Source of the DNA: CAYGZA01 sp964354135
GTDB taxonomy: Bacteria; Planctomycetota; Planctomycetia; Pirellulales; Thermoguttaceae
Direction of reading: 5' to 3'
DNA length: 14,898 bases
Assembly: GCA_964354135.1 (NCBI GenBank)
Contig: CAYGZA010000161.1
Coordinates: 1 to 14,898, forward strand
Each line of letters begins with the position of its first letter. The stretch's first letter is position 1. A program made the position numbers and the translations under genes. A model generated the notes under the pieces. The model saw nothing but the letters and a program-made list of their open reading frames with translations, was not told the DNA's origin and made no database searches. Positions 14,898-14,898 of the stretch are shown piece after piece.

Positions 14898-14898
14898 A

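Overview
The window carries part of a type VI secretion system (T6SS) locus, with all recognisable host genes on the + strand. DNA from 1 to about 14,613 is GC-rich with strongly GC-ending codons. Two kinds of non-coding repeat (1221-1322 and 3047-3108) resemble repeats I associate with Planctomycetota: a palindromic family whose spurious translation reads 'REGEAPAEP', and a 'GCTGAAAGCTGAT' family. A planctomycete or related environmental bacterium is my best guess, from memory rather than from a marker gene.

Layout. (1) 3-1154: C-terminal part of a canonical sheath protein TssC, then an intrinsic terminator (1171-1215) and a palindromic repeat. (2) 1378-10156: a compact run of a second TssC-like protein (ImpD type), TagJ/ImpE, TssE, TssF, TssG and TssH/ClpV. 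Junctions from tagJ to clpV are 1 nt, -4 nt, -37 nt and 2 nt, so these are almost certainly one operon. The order TssC-TssC-TagJ-TssE-TssF-TssG matches impC-D-E-F-G-H of the rhizobial imp locus. (3) 10157-10499: 343 nt with no supported gene and one weak promoter candidate. (4) 10500-14015: two tandem hcp genes and vgrG, the expelled tube and spike. (5) 14125-14676: a small OmpA-like protein running into a (PPQ)7 tail.

How they work together. TssC (with TssB, not in this window) builds the contractile sheath. TssE, TssF and TssG build the baseplate. Hcp forms the inner tube and VgrG the tip. ClpV recycles the contracted sheath, and TagJ is a sheath/ClpV accessory. TssA, TssB, TssK, the membrane complex (TssJ/L/M), PAAR and any clear effector are not in the window.

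The right end is different. From about 14,629 the DNA becomes AT-richer with AT-ending codons, and the sensible frame switches to the minus strand, encoding a glycine-rich phage tail-fibre-like fragment open to the window edge. The switch coincides with a triplet-rich low-complexity tract, so I suspect an assembly chimera. The C-terminus of the OmpA-like protein as read here is therefore doubtful. I found no new defence or enzymatic system. The points most worth checking are this junction, the OmpA-like gene beside vgrG, the paired sheath proteins, and the terminator between them.
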